A stretch of DNA of 64,000 bases from Pseudonocardia sp. CNS-004 (lineage in GTDB: Bacteria > Actinomycetota > Actinomycetes > Mycobacteriales > Pseudonocardiaceae). Below are positions 38,561-46,829 of this stretch, piece after piece. The stretch spans positions 62,001 to 126,000 of the forward strand of contig MKJV01000022.1 of assembly GCA_001942185.1 (NCBI GenBank). Reading direction: 5' to 3'. The notes under the pieces were generated by a model. That model saw nothing but the letters and a program-made list of their open reading frames with translations, was not told where the DNA came from and searched no databases. Within the stretch, counting starts at the first letter, position 1, and every line of letters begins with the position of its first letter. A program made the translations under genes and the position numbers.

Positions 38561-38752
38561 CTACGCGTCGCGTTCCCGCAGCTCCCGCATCTGGCGGCGG
38601 AGGTCTTCCAGGCTCCAGCGGAGGTGGCCCGTGGGCAGCTTCAGCGTCGGCTTCAGTAACCCGTCCCGGGCGTAGCGCGCGAGCGTCCCCCGCGAGATGC
38701 CCAGGTGCTCCGCCGCCTGCGCGGTGGTGAGCAGCTTCTCGGGCCGGGCCAT
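38561..38752 (-). CDS. Excisionase-like MerR/HTH_17 small DNA-binding protein
   Basis: 63 residues. It consists almost only of a winged HTH: LLTTAQAAEHLGISRGTLAR then YARDGLLKPTLKLPTGHLRW, typical of Xis/BldC-type proteins of actinomycete integrative elements. It lies 160 bases from the tRNA 3' end, the usual place for xis next to int, but no integrase is visible between them or nearby. It is therefore either an element remnant or an orphan regulator. Confidence 0.82.
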   Translation of the reverse strand: MARPEKLLTTAQAAEHLGISRGTLARYARDGLLKPTLKLPTGHLRWSLEDLRRQMRELRERDA

Positions 38753-38865
38753 CTCTCGACGGTATGTGCATCAACCAGCACGAATGGCTCTGCCAGCACG
38801 TTCGGCACGTCTAGATCGCTTGGATGTGTTAGCTCAGTTGTCCGTTTCGAAGTAGCGTCCGCCCC

Positions 38866-39060
38866 GTGACAGAGGGCGCCTGGGCGGAGTTCGTGGCGGA
38901 GCTGGCGACGCGGCGGGACGTGATCGAGCGGCTGATGGCGGACCACCGCCCGAACGCCGCGGGGTTGTGCGTCGAGTGCACGACGCCGGGGCGGGGGACG
39001 CCCCGGGAGTCTTGGCCGTGCTCGCTGTGGACGCTCGCGGACGCGGCCCGTCGCGCGTGA
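38866..39060 (+). CDS. Small hypothetical protein typical of integrative elements
   Basis: 64 residues from GTG 38866. It has the acidic helix WAEFVAELATRRDVIERLMA, then a Cys/Gly-rich motif GLCVECTTPGRGTPRESWPC. Proteins with this helix plus C..C..PG.GTP..PWPC pattern are seen in actinomycete integrative elements. Function unknown. Confidence 0.6.
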   Translation: MTEGAWAEFVAELATRRDVIERLMADHRPNAAGLCVECTTPGRGTPRESWPCSLWTLADAARRA

Positions 39061-39134
39061 TCGACTGGCTTTGGCGCTTCTTCCGGCGGGGACGCCATCG
39101 CGTCCGCCGGACACGGCGGAGCGGACTGCGACGC

Positions 39135-39170
39135 TGGCCGTGGTGGCCGTGGTGGCCGTGGTGGCCGTGG
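39135..39170 (+). repeat. Four tandem copies of TGGCCGTGG
   Basis: Four perfect nine-base units in the 149-base gap between two small genes (39061-39209). The gap shows no other clear feature. The unit number may vary among strains. Confidence 0.85.
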
Positions 39171-39209
39171 GCGGAAGGCCTGTCGGGTGGCAGTTCTACG
39201 CTGCGACGC

Positions 39210-39752
39210 ATGACCACAGAGGCGGCGCAGCCGTTCTGGCGGGCGGGCGAGCCGGGTGGAAATGGCCGATCGGGATATCGAGCGGCTACCGTCTGCCGCC
39301 GCGGGCATGTCCAGTCGCGCTACCAGCGCGATATCCCGCGAGATCTGGGCCGCTGTCCGACGTGTGGGGCCGATGTCCTCGCGCGGTGTCGTCATTGCGG
39401 GCTCCGCATCCGCGGCGACTACTACGTCCCAGGCGTCATCGGCATCAAGCCCAGCAAGGTGCCAGCCATCTGCGATGGCTGCGGTGCGGCCCACTCTTGG
39501 GCGACGCGAGAGCAGCGTCTCTACGAACTCCAGAACATCCTTGATCAGGAAGAGATCGACGACGTAGACCGACTGTGGATTGACGAGCAGATGGAACGGC
39601 TCCGCGCCGGGGGCGGAGAGATCCCCGAAAGGCAGGAGAAGGAGATCTGGCTTGGCGTCAAGAAGCGCGCACCGGGCTTGTTCGGCACGGCCGGGAAGGC
39701 CGTCCTGAGCGGCGTGGTATCGGCAGGGGTCAAGGCAGCACTCGGCCTATAG
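39210..39752 (+). CDS. DUF2321-like zinc-ribbon protein
   Basis: 180 residues from ATG 39210. The central zinc-ribbon-like part has ATVCRRGHVQSRYQRD, then CPTCGADVLARCRHCGLRIR and YYVPGVIG, with CDGCGAAHSW, matching DUF2321 proteins in pattern. The C-terminal half is helical (LQNILDQEEIDDVDRLWIDE) and ends with a Gly/Ala hydrophobic tail VLSGVVSAGVKAAL. It is accessory DNA of unknown function. The first 20 residues are uncertain. Confidence 0.65.
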   Translation: MTTEAAQPFWRAGEPGGNGRSGYRAATVCRRGHVQSRYQRDIPRDLGRCPTCGADVLARCRHCGLRIRGDYYVPGVIGIKPSKVPAICDGCGAAHSWATREQRLYELQNILDQEEIDDVDRLWIDEQMERLRAGGGEIPERQEKEIWLGVKKRAPGLFGTAGKAVLSGVVSAGVKAALGL

Positions 39753-39761
39753 ACGCCACAG

Positions 39762-39890
39762 CTACCCGCTGGCGGTGTCCTGCTTCGGTGGCAGTGGCGG
39801 TTCCGGTAGCCCGCACGCCGCGCGGATGAGGTCGGTGAGGCGCTGGCGGTCAGCCTGCCGTCTCGAGTGGACGGGCCGGGGCTCTCGTGG
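39762..39890 (-). other. Possible fragment of a small element-borne gene
   Basis: The minus strand reads HSRRQADRQRLTDLIRAACG then LPEPPLPPKQDTASG and TAG at 39762. This looks like a real protein end (helix followed by a Pro-rich tail) of the kind found in integrative elements. No start codon was found, so it may be truncated or broken by another base error. Confidence 0.35.
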
Positions 39891-39904
39891 CTGTAGAGAG
39901 CAGC

Positions 39905-40149
39905 CTAGGCGGGCGGAGCGGGTCGTCCCGGGACCGTCTTGCCGTGGTGCTCCAGGATCTCGGCTAGTTTGCGGTAGGTTGCTCGTGGTGGTTCACGGAG
40001 CCTTCCTTCGGGCTGAAGGTCATCCAGAACAGCTTCTTCGTCTGCTCGTCCGGGTCGTCGGCTCGGAGCTGGATGTCTCCGTTCGGGGCCGCCCAGATCT
40101 CTACGCCCTCCACGCGGACGTACTTGACGTTGTCCTTGGTGATCGCCAT
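39905..40149 (-). CDS. Small hypothetical protein, one apparent base deletion
   Basis: About 81 residues from ATG 40149 with a GAGGGAG site. It reads MAITKDNVKYVRVEGVEIWA and LRADDPDEQTKKLFWMTFSP in the first frame. After a shift near 39980 it continues YRKLAEILEHHGKTVPGRP and ends at TAG 39905. Without the repair it would stop after 61 residues. The beta-rich first part and helical end suggest a small compact protein. Unknown function, part of the island. Confidence 0.6.
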
Positions 40150-40168
40150 GTCTCTCCCTCGGGTTGCG

Positions 40169-40336
40169 CTATCCCGCGTTACGCCGCAGCGGGATGACGT
40201 TCCCCGTCGGCCTGGCCGGGACCGGCCGGGCGCTCACGGTCTTCTCGCGGGTGTCGGGGATCCAGCGCGTCCACAGCTCTTCCTCCCAGCCTCCATCACC
40301 GACCGCCTGCGGCGGCGGCGTTCGAGTTCGCCCCTG
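40169..40336 (-). pseudogene. 5'-truncated gene fragment
   Basis: An open minus frame with no good start codon reads AVGDGGWEEELWTRWIPDTR, then EKTVSARPVPARPTGN and VIPLRRNAG, ending at TAG 40169. The composition looks protein-like, and its upstream side is cut where the DHFR-like gene ends (40337). It precedes the 81-residue gene by 19 bases and was probably in its operon. The hairpin ATCCCGC/GCGGGAT (40171-40195) covers its last codons. Confidence 0.4.
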
Positions 40337-40882
40337 CTACGAGGTGCTCCGGCTGTAGGCGAGGAACACCGTGCCAGCCGCAGAGGCCGCGACGTCCAGG
40401 AGATCGAACCTGCGCAAGGCGTCGTCGCTCTCGAACAGCCGACGCCCGCCGTTGTTCGCGAGCACCGGGGACATCACCAGGCGCAGCTCGTCTACGCGGT
40501 CGCTGCGCAACAGCGACCGCGCCAGGCGGATGCTGCCGTGGACGCCGATGTCGCCGCCGGGACGTCGCTTCAGATCGGCGACGTATCCGTCGACCGGTTC
40601 GGACACGATCACCGAGTTCGCCCACTCCGCAGCCGGCCGACTGGAGGCGAACACGTGCTTGGTGGTGCCGTTGACGAAGCTAGCGAACGGCTCGACATCT
40701 GACGTCGGCCAGTATCCGGCCCAGTAGTCGTAGGTTCCGTGCCCGAGCAGGATCGCGTCCTGACGCTCGATGACTCCGGCCAGGTTGTCGAAGAGTTCCC
40801 GGCCGCCGTCGAACATCCAGTCACCGGGCTCCTCGGCGACTCCGTCGAGGGAGAGCAGTTGGTAGAGCACAACCTTGCGCAT
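40337..40882 (-). CDS. Dihydrofolate reductase-family (RibD C-terminal fold) protein
   Basis: 181 residues from ATG 40882 with AGGAGG seven bases upstream. It shows RKVVLYQLLSLDGVAEEPGD, AILLGHGTYDYWAGYWP, GTTKHVFASSRP and GGDIGVHGSIRLARSLL near the C terminus, the usual motifs of RibD_C/YyaP-type reductases. It binds NADPH by family; the true substrate is unknown. It is followed by a truncated gene. Confidence 0.88.
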   Translation of the reverse strand: MRKVVLYQLLSLDGVAEEPGDWMFDGGRELFDNLAGVIERQDAILLGHGTYDYWAGYWPTSDVEPFASFVNGTTKHVFASSRPAAEWANSVIVSEPVDGYVADLKRRPGGDIGVHGSIRLARSLLRSDRVDELRLVMSPVLANNGGRRLFESDDALRRFDLLDVAASAAGTVFLAYSRSTS

Positions 40883-40907
40883 GTCGATGCCTCCTGCCAC
40901 GTGGTCT

Positions 40908-41195
40908 TCAGGTCAGTGACCGGACGTCTGCGACGTCGTACTCGGCCACTGATGCGGTGAGCATTGCCGCGCCCTGCTCGTCGCTGGGGCCGCTGCCGCG
41001 GAACGCCTCGAGGGTTTCCTGCGACTCCCAGCGCTCGAAGACGTTGATGCGGCCCGCGTCCACCAGGTCTGCGGTGATGGTGAAGTCGAGGCAACCGGGA
41101 GCATGGCGGGCCTGTTCGACGACCCCCACACAGCCTGCCAGATACGACTCGCGGTGGTGCGGATCGACGTTGAGGTGCCCCGCGACGATGACCAT
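40908..41195 (-). CDS. Antibiotic biosynthesis monooxygenase (ABM)-fold protein
   Basis: 95 residues from ATG 41195 with GAGGAG upstream. The single ABM domain has MVIVAGHLNVDPHHRESYLA, ARHAPGCLDFTITADLVDA and RINVFERWESQETLEAF, the typical ferredoxin-like dimer fold. Such small proteins act as quinol monooxygenases or unknown enzymes. It is in the same orientation as the DHFR-like gene, 25 bases upstream of it, so they are probably co-transcribed. Confidence 0.85.
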   Translation of the reverse strand: MVIVAGHLNVDPHHRESYLAGCVGVVEQARHAPGCLDFTITADLVDAGRINVFERWESQETLEAFRGSGPSDEQGAAMLTASVAEYDVADVRSLT

Positions 41196-41324
41196 GTGTT
41201 GCTCCTCGGCTGGGTTCGAAACGGCCCGTCGCGGAGTACGACCGTCGACCGAGACAGAACTCATCGATCGGGAACGTGCGGCACCCTCCAACTCGAAGTG
41301 ATGTGCATCACTTGTCCCGGACTT

Positions 41325-41785
41325 ATGATCATGGAATTGTGCTCTCTTGCGGAAATGGATTTCGAGCAGGTTCGAGCGGTCGTCGCCGCTATCCCGCCAC
41401 CCGTCTCGTCGAGGCCAACGGTGATGTGTTCGCCATCTACGACCCCGAGGGCGACTACGAGCAGCGGCCCCGGCAGGGCTGGGCCACCATCGTCAACTCC
41501 GACGTCAACGACACCGCATCGGACCTCGGGCGGCCCGGGGTGTTCCGGCTCAACATCGGCCTGCCGAAGGCGCGTTTCGCGGCGCTGTTCGCCGCCGGGG
41601 GTGCGCACGACACCACAGCCCTCGACGTGGTGATGCCGCACCCGGTGTACGCCGGCTACCACTGGATCTGTGTGCTCAACCCGGACACGACGTGGCCCGA
41701 GGTCCGCGGGTTCCTCGACGAGGCCCACGCGTTCGCCGCGCGCAAGCACCACAACGCCGCGAAGCGGCGCGATCAGAGGGCGTGA
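41325..41785 (+). CDS. DUF6194-like protein, one apparent base deletion
   Basis: About 153 residues. The first frame gives MIMELCSLAEMDFEQVRAVV. After a shift near 41398 it continues TRLVEANGDVFAIYDPEGDY, RQGWATIVNSDVNDTASDLG, RPGVFRLNIGL and HPVYAGYHWICVLNP, which matches the DUF6194 pattern (family function unknown). ATG 41325, 41331 or 41355 could be the start. It is divergent from the ABM gene and followed closely by an ATP-binding protein. Confidence 0.7.
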
Positions 41786-41791
41786 CGGCGG

Positions 41792-42449
41792 ATGACGCCG
41801 GCCCCCGTGTCGCAGCGCCTGCGCCACGTCCGATGGCTCGCCGGGGGAACCGGGTCGGGCAAGAGCACGGTTGCCGCGGTCCTCGCCCGGCGGTTCGACC
41901 TCGACGTCCATGACGGCGATCGTGCCGAGCACGCCTGGCTCCGCCGGTGCACGGCGGAGCGGCATCCGCGCTTCGCGGCACTGCGCGGGCAGCGGCCGGG
42001 CGACATGTGGCGTGGTCGATCGCCCGAGCGGATCTTCGAGGGATGGCGGGCCGCACGGCGAGACGATCGAGTTCCTCGTCGAGGACCTGCTCGCGCGGCC
42101 CGCCGACCGCACGGTGCTCGTCGACTACTTCGGAGTGCTGCCGTGCCATCTCGCGCGGCTGGTGAGCCGGCCCGGCCACGCGGCGTTCCTCGTCCCGACC
42201 CCGGAGTTCCGTCGAGCCGCCTTGACCCGGCGCTACGCCGACCCCGAGCGGGCCCGCGCGAACTGGGGTGATCTCGACCCGGCCGACGCGCTCGAAGCCC
42301 GGATCGGACGCGACGCACTCTGGGACGCCGAGGTGGTCCGGCAGGCCGGAGAGCTCGGGCTGCCGCTGTTCACCGTCGACGGCAGCCGGTCGGTCGAGCA
42401 GACCGCCGACGCTCTCGCCCGGCAGTTCCGGCTCGGCACCGTGCGATGA
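41792..42449 (+). CDS. P-loop kinase-like ATP-binding protein, frame broken
   Basis: About 219 residues. The N-terminal Walker A is LAGGTGSGKSTVAAVLARRF (residues 16-35), followed by LDVHDGDRAEHAWLRRC. After a frame change around 42045-42058 it continues ETIEFLVEDLLARPADRTVL and VDYFGVLPCHLARLVS, then ends LFTVDGSRSVEQTADALARQ. The fold resembles shikimate/adenylate-kinase-like small-molecule kinases. Substrate unknown. It begins six bases after the DUF6194 stop. Confidence 0.7.
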
Positions 42450-42471
42450 CGCCGGCGAAGCCTCCGAACGG

Positions 42472-42930
42472 CTACACCGGGTCGACGCGGAAGACGGCGA
42501 TCCGTTCCGCCGCCGCGGCCACCGCGTCGGCGGTGGGTGCCGTCGCCAGCCCCGTGGTGACGTAGCGCCGGGCCGCGCTGGCCGGCTGGGTCTCGACGAC
42601 CTCGCGCAGGAGCGGTCGCCGCCCTTCGACCGGCACCTCGGTGAGGCGCACGGTGGAGCTGCGCCGGCCCCGCGTCAGGGTGGCCGTGTCCGACGCTCGC
42701 GCGTTGGCGACCCACGCCGCGTTCGGGAACGCCTGGACGATGTAGCGGCCGCCGGCCAGCGGGAGCACGGCGATCGGGAACGTGCGTGGTTGTCCGGTGC
42801 GACGTCCGGGAACGGTGAGCAGTTCCATCGGGCCGAACGCGATGCCGGCCCGCTGCAGGCCGGTGATCACCGTGTTGATCCGGTTGACCGTCCGCCGGTA
42901 GCGGCTCGCCTTGGCTGTGTCGTGTGGCAT
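42472..42930 (-). CDS. Nitroreductase-family deazaflavin (F420)-dependent oxidoreductase
   Basis: 152 residues from ATG 42930. It shows RTVNRINTVITGLQRAGIAF, LLTVPGRRTGQPRTFPIAVL and YIVQAFPNAAWVANARASDT. These are typical of the F420/FMN split-barrel family and are a more divergent form than the gene at 901. Upstream lie a perfect palindrome and a MarR gene in the same direction, so a MarR-controlled promoter probably drives it. Substrate unknown. Confidence 0.85.
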   Translation of the reverse strand: MPHDTAKASRYRRTVNRINTVITGLQRAGIAFGPMELLTVPGRRTGQPRTFPIAVLPLAGGRYIVQAFPNAAWVANARASDTATLTRGRRSSTVRLTEVPVEGRRPLLREVVETQPASAARRYVTTGLATAPTADAVAAAAERIAVFRVDPV

Positions 42931-42955
42931 GGAGCCAGCGTAGCTCACCTAGTAC

Positions 42956-42978
42956 GAATCTCATATAAGATGAGATTC
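42956..42978. promoter_or_regulatory. Perfect palindrome (MarR-type operator) before the F420-type gene
   Basis: GAATCTCAT (42956-42964) and ATGAGATTC (42970-42978) are perfect nine-base arms around ATAAG. The right arm overlaps the TGA stop of the MarR gene (42977-42979). The start codon of the downstream gene is 26 bases away. Confidence 0.75.
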
Positions 42979-43462
42979 ACGTCAGTTGCGTGGTCGCGTC
43001 CTTGCCCGCGTCGGTCGTGCGCGTCAGGAAGTCCGCGATCACCTCCAGCTCGGCATCGGTGTAGCGGGTACAGATCTCGTCCATCGCCGTGCTCATCCCG
43101 GCGTAGAGGCGGAAGACTTCGCCGATGCGGTCGCGCACGGCGCGCACGGACACCGCCCGACGATCGGTGGCCTCCGGGTCCCGTTCGCGCACGACCAGCC
43201 CGCGGCGCTGGAGCCGGTCGAGGATGCCGGTCATCGTCGCCGGGTGCAGCCCGGCCCGCCGGGCCAGCTCGGTGGGGCCGAGCGGCCCGTCGCGGGTGAT
43301 CAGCTCCAGGCAGTCGAGGTCGACGTCCTTCAGCTCGAGGCGCCCGACGACCCGGTGGTTGAGCAGGGACAGCTGGTTGCGGAGATCGCGCAGCGAGGTC
43401 TTGATCTCTGTGGTGAGCCGCCTGCGCCGACGTCGCTCATCACCGTCACCTGGCTCCGTCAT
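42977..43462 (-). CDS. MarR-family transcriptional regulator
   Basis: 161 residues from ATG 43462. The winged helix is GPLGPTELARRAGLHPATMT followed by GILDRLQRRGLVVRERDPEA and the wing TDRRAVSVRAV. Long helices at both ends (TEIKTSLRDLRNQLSLLNHR) form the dimer interface. An imperfect GATGAT/ATCATC repeat lies at 43469-43490, upstream of its start, and the perfect palindrome after its stop probably serves the next gene. A longer start at ATG 43486 is possible. Confidence 0.88.
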   Translation of the reverse strand: MTEPGDGDERRRRRRLTTEIKTSLRDLRNQLSLLNHRVVGRLELKDVDLDCLELITRDGPLGPTELARRAGLHPATMTGILDRLQRRGLVVRERDPEATDRRAVSVRAVRDRIGEVFRLYAGMSTAMDEICTRYTDAELEVIADFLTRTTDAGKDATTQLT

Positions 43463-43624
43463 GTCCGGATGATACGAGTCCCGCATCATCTGAACCCGAT
43501 GTGACGTGTTCGGCCGCCCACTCCCTCGGTTCCGGGATCGATACGGCTTCCGCGCACGACGACAGGGCGAGACCGCCGCCCGTAACGTCATGTGCTTTCC
43601 CTGTTCATGGCTACGGAGGCTTCG

Positions 43625-46364
43625 GTGGTACGTCCACGTCCAGCAGCAGGACCCCAGGTCGGTCAGCGCGCGCAGCTCGTGTTCGACTTCGCCGACGGGA
43701 GCCGGGAGCAGGTCGACCTGCTCGGGGGCAAGGGGGGCGAACCTCGCCGAGATGACGAACCTTGGCCTGCCCGTACCGCCGGGGTTCACGATCACCACCG
43801 AGGCCTGCCGGTACTACCTCGCGCAGGGCGAGGAGCCTCAGCTGCTGCGGGTGCAGGTCACGATGGCGCTGCGCAGGCTGGAGGACCAGCTGGGCCGCCG
43901 CCTCGGTGACGTGCAGGACCCGTTGCTGGTCTCGGTGCGCTCCGGTGCGAAGTTCTCGATGCCGGGGATGATGGAGACCGTCCTCAACGTGGGCCTGAAC
44001 GACTACTCCGTGAAGGGCCTCGCCGACGCCGCGGGCGACGAGCGCTTCGCCTGGGACTCCTACCGGCGGCTCATCCAGATGTTCGGCCGGACGGTGCTGG
44101 GCATGTCCGGCGCGGTGTTCGAGGACGAGCTGGAAGCGGCGAAGCGGCGTGCGGGCGTCCACACCGACGTCGAGCTGCCCGCGCAGGTGCTGCGCGAGCT
44201 CGTCGAGACGTTCAAGCAGGTCGTGGCCACGCACACCGGTCGGGAGTTCCCCCAGGACCCGCGCGAGCAGCTGGACATGGCGATGCGGGCGTCTTCGACT
44301 CCTGGAACACCGAACGTGCGCGGATCTACCGCAGGCGCGAGCGCATCCCGCACGACCTCGGCACCGCGGTCAACGTCTGCGCGATGGTGTTCGGCAATCT
44401 CGGCGACACGTCCGGCACCGGAGTCTGCTTCACCCGCGACCCCGCCACCGGCAAACAGGGCGCCTACGGCGACTACCTCGGCAACGCGCAGGGTGAGGAC
44501 GTCGTCGCCGGCATCCGCAACACGCTCTCGCTGGAGGACTTCGCCCGGCTCGACCCGGCCTCGCACACCGAGCTCACCCAGGTCATGCGGCGCCTGGAGA
44601 CGCACTACCGCGACCTGTGCGACATCGAGTTCACGGTCGAGCGCGGCAAGCTGTGGATCCTGCAGACCCGCGTCGGCAAGCGGACGGCCGCCGCGGCGTT
44701 CCGCATCGCCACCCAGCTGATCGACGAGCGCCTGATCACCGAGGACGAGGCGCTGCACCGCGTCACCGGGGAACAGCTCGGGCAGCTGCTCTTCCCGCAG
44801 TTCGACGCCGACGCCCAGCGCGAGCTGCTCACCCGCGGCATGGCGGCCTCGCCGGGCGCCGCGTCCGGGAAGCTGGTGTTCGACTCGGCCACGGCCGTCG
44901 AATGGGCCGGGCGCGGCGAGGACGTGCTGCTGTGCCGCCGCGAGACCACACCCGACGACCTGGCCGGCATGGTCGCCGCCGTCGGCGTGCTGACCAGCCG
45001 CGGCGGCAAGACTCGCACGCCGCGGTGGTCGCGCGCGGGATGGGCCGCACCTGCGTGTGCGGCGCCGAGGAGCTCGACATCGACGTCGAGGCGCGCACCG
45101 TGCAGGTCAACGGCACCAGCCTCACCGAAGGCGACGTCGTCTCCATCGACGGCTCGACCGGCGAGGTGTTCGCCGGCCGGCTGCCGTCGTCGCGTCGCCG
45201 GTCGTGAACTACCTCGAGCACGGTCTCGACGCCGCGCTGGCCGAGGCCGAGCCCGAGACCGCCGAGCTCGTGCGCGCCGTCGACCGGCTGCTCCGCCACG
45301 CCGACCGCACTCGTTCACTTGGCGTGCGCGCCAATGCCGACACCGCGGAGGACGCCACCCGCGCGCGGGACATGGGTGCCGAGGGCATCGGGCTCTGCCG
45401 CACCGAGCACATGTTCCTCGGCGAGCGCCGCGTGTTGATCGAACGGCTGGTGCTGGCCGAGGATGCCGCCGAGCGGGAGGCGGCGCTCGCGGAGCTGCTG
45501 CCGCTGCAGCGGGCCGACTTCGTCGCGTTGCTCACCGCGATGGACCGCCTGCCGGTCACGATCCGGTTGCTCGACCCGCCGCTGCACGAGTTCCTGCCCG
45601 ACCGCACGGAGCTGGCCGTCAAGGTCGCGGTGGCCGAGGCGCGGGGGGAATCCGACCCGGAGGCCGAGCGACTGCTCGCCGCGGTGGAGCGGCTGCACGA
45701 GTCCAACCCGATGCTGGGGTTGCGCGGCGTGCGCCTCGGGCTGCTCGTGCCGGGTCTGTACGCGATGCAGGTGCGGGCGATCGCCGAGGCGGCCGCCGAG
45801 CGGCGCGGCGCGGGTGGGGCGCCGGCCGTCGAGATCATGGTGCCGCTGGTGGGCTCGGTGATGGAGCTGCACCTGATCCGCGACGAGATCGACCAGATCA
45901 TCGCCGACATCGCCGGCGATGCGGGGATCCGGCTGGAGATCCCGATCGGCACGATGATCGAGCTGCCCCGCGCCGCGCTCACGGCCCGCCGGGTCGCCGA
46001 GGCCGCCGAGTTCTTCTCGTTCGGCACCAACGACCTCACCCAGACCACCTGGGGCTTCTCCCGCGACGACGTCGAGGCATCGATCTTCGCGACCTACCTG
46101 GAGAAGGGTGTGTTCACCGTGTCGCCGTTCGAGTCGCTCGACCGCGACGGGGTCGGCGCGCTGATCCGCACGGCCGTCGCGGCCGGCCGGGAGACCCGCC
46201 CGACGATCAAGCTGGGCATCTGCGGGGAACACGGCGGCGACCCCGAGTCGGTGCACTTCTTCCACGACGCGGGCCTCGACTACGTGTCCTGCTCGCCCTA
46301 CCGGGTGCCGGTGGCCCGTCTCGAGGCCGGCCGCGCGGCGTTGGCGGCCGACACCGGATTCTGA
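43625..46364 (+). CDS. ppdK: Pyruvate, phosphate dikinase, four apparent single-base indels
   Basis: About 913 residues when repaired. It interconverts pyruvate, ATP and Pi with PEP, AMP and PPi. It shows VFDFADGSREQVDLLGGKG, ANLAEMTNLGLPVPPGFTIT and VSVRSGAKFSMPGMMETVLN in the ATP-grasp part, the phospho-His motif GKTSHAAVVARG, and NDLTQTTWGFSRDD near the end with the catalytic Cys in YVSCSPYRVPVARL. The frame breaks near 43737 (one extra G in GGGGGG), 44292, 45012 (inside the His motif) and 45186 (one base lost each). GTG 43625 has GGAGG five bases upstream. Conservation is otherwise complete, so these look like errors. Confidence 0.93.
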
Positions 46365-46392
46365 GGTTCGGAGAAAGAAAGTTCGTGGGACG

Positions 46393-46420
46393 TGTCGAGT
46401 GGGGTCGATCCCGTTCGTAG
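46393..46420 (+). promoter_or_regulatory. ECF42-type promoter before the DGPF-sigma operon
   Basis: TGTCGA (46393-46398) and CGTAG (46416-46420) are separated by 17 bases. The published ECF42 autoregulated promoter has TGTCGA at -35 and a short CG-starting -10. It lies 65 bases before the DGPF gene, in the 120-base gap 46365-46484. The match is by recognition and unproven here. Confidence 0.6.
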
Positions 46421-46484
46421 ACCGGGTGAGGGACCGGCAGCGCAATCGCCCGCCGGCTCCGCAACCCGCGAAGGAGTGATCGTG

Positions 46485-46820
46485 ATGCAGTACCTGCTCA
46501 ACGTCCACATCGTCGAAGGCGAACCCGCGCAGTCCCCCGAGGGCGCCGTCGAGCGCGTCAACTCCGAGATGCGCGCGGCCGGGGCCTGGGTCTTCGGTGG
46601 CGGGCTGCTGCCGTCGGAGAGCGCCACGGTCGTCCGCGCCGACGGGGGCACGGTCAGCACGACCGACGGGCCCTACGCCGAGACGAAGGAACAGATCGGC
46701 GGCTTCTGGGTCATCCGCTGCGCCGACCTCGACGAGGCGTTGGCCTGGGCGGGGAAGTGCACGCGGGCGTGCGGGGTGCCGATCGAGGTGCGGCCCTTCG
46801 ACGACGAGTCCGGGGAGTGA
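46485..46820 (+). CDS. DGPF (YCII-related) protein, partner of the ECF42 sigma factor
   Basis: 111 residues from ATG 46485, with AAGGAG eight bases upstream. It has MQYLLNVHIVEGEPAQSPEG, then the family motif TDGPYAETKEQIGGFWVIRC (DGPF variant DGPY), and ends IEVRPFDDE. These small ferredoxin-like proteins are encoded with ECF42 sigma factors in many actinomycetes. Their function is still unclear; the link is genetic. The sigma gene follows after nine bases. Confidence 0.9.
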   Translation: MQYLLNVHIVEGEPAQSPEGAVERVNSEMRAAGAWVFGGGLLPSESATVVRADGGTVSTTDGPYAETKEQIGGFWVIRCADLDEALAWAGKCTRACGVPIEVRPFDDESGE

Positions 46821-46829
46821 CCCACCCCG

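Noticed and set aside
38337-38774. Minus-strand frame ending SRLGESNPRPTHYECVALTD
   Set aside because: Its end is the antisense of the tRNA-Thr gene; this peptide is a well-known artefact of tRNA antisense translation, and the true gene here is the smaller HTH gene in another frame.
38403-43462. Integrase or transposase gene in the island
   Set aside because: No frame shows tyrosine-recombinase, serine-recombinase or DDE motifs.
43625-46364. ppdK as a pseudogene or as several separate genes
   Set aside because: All catalytic motifs are intact and four one-base repairs, two of them in clear G/C runs, restore one normal-length protein.
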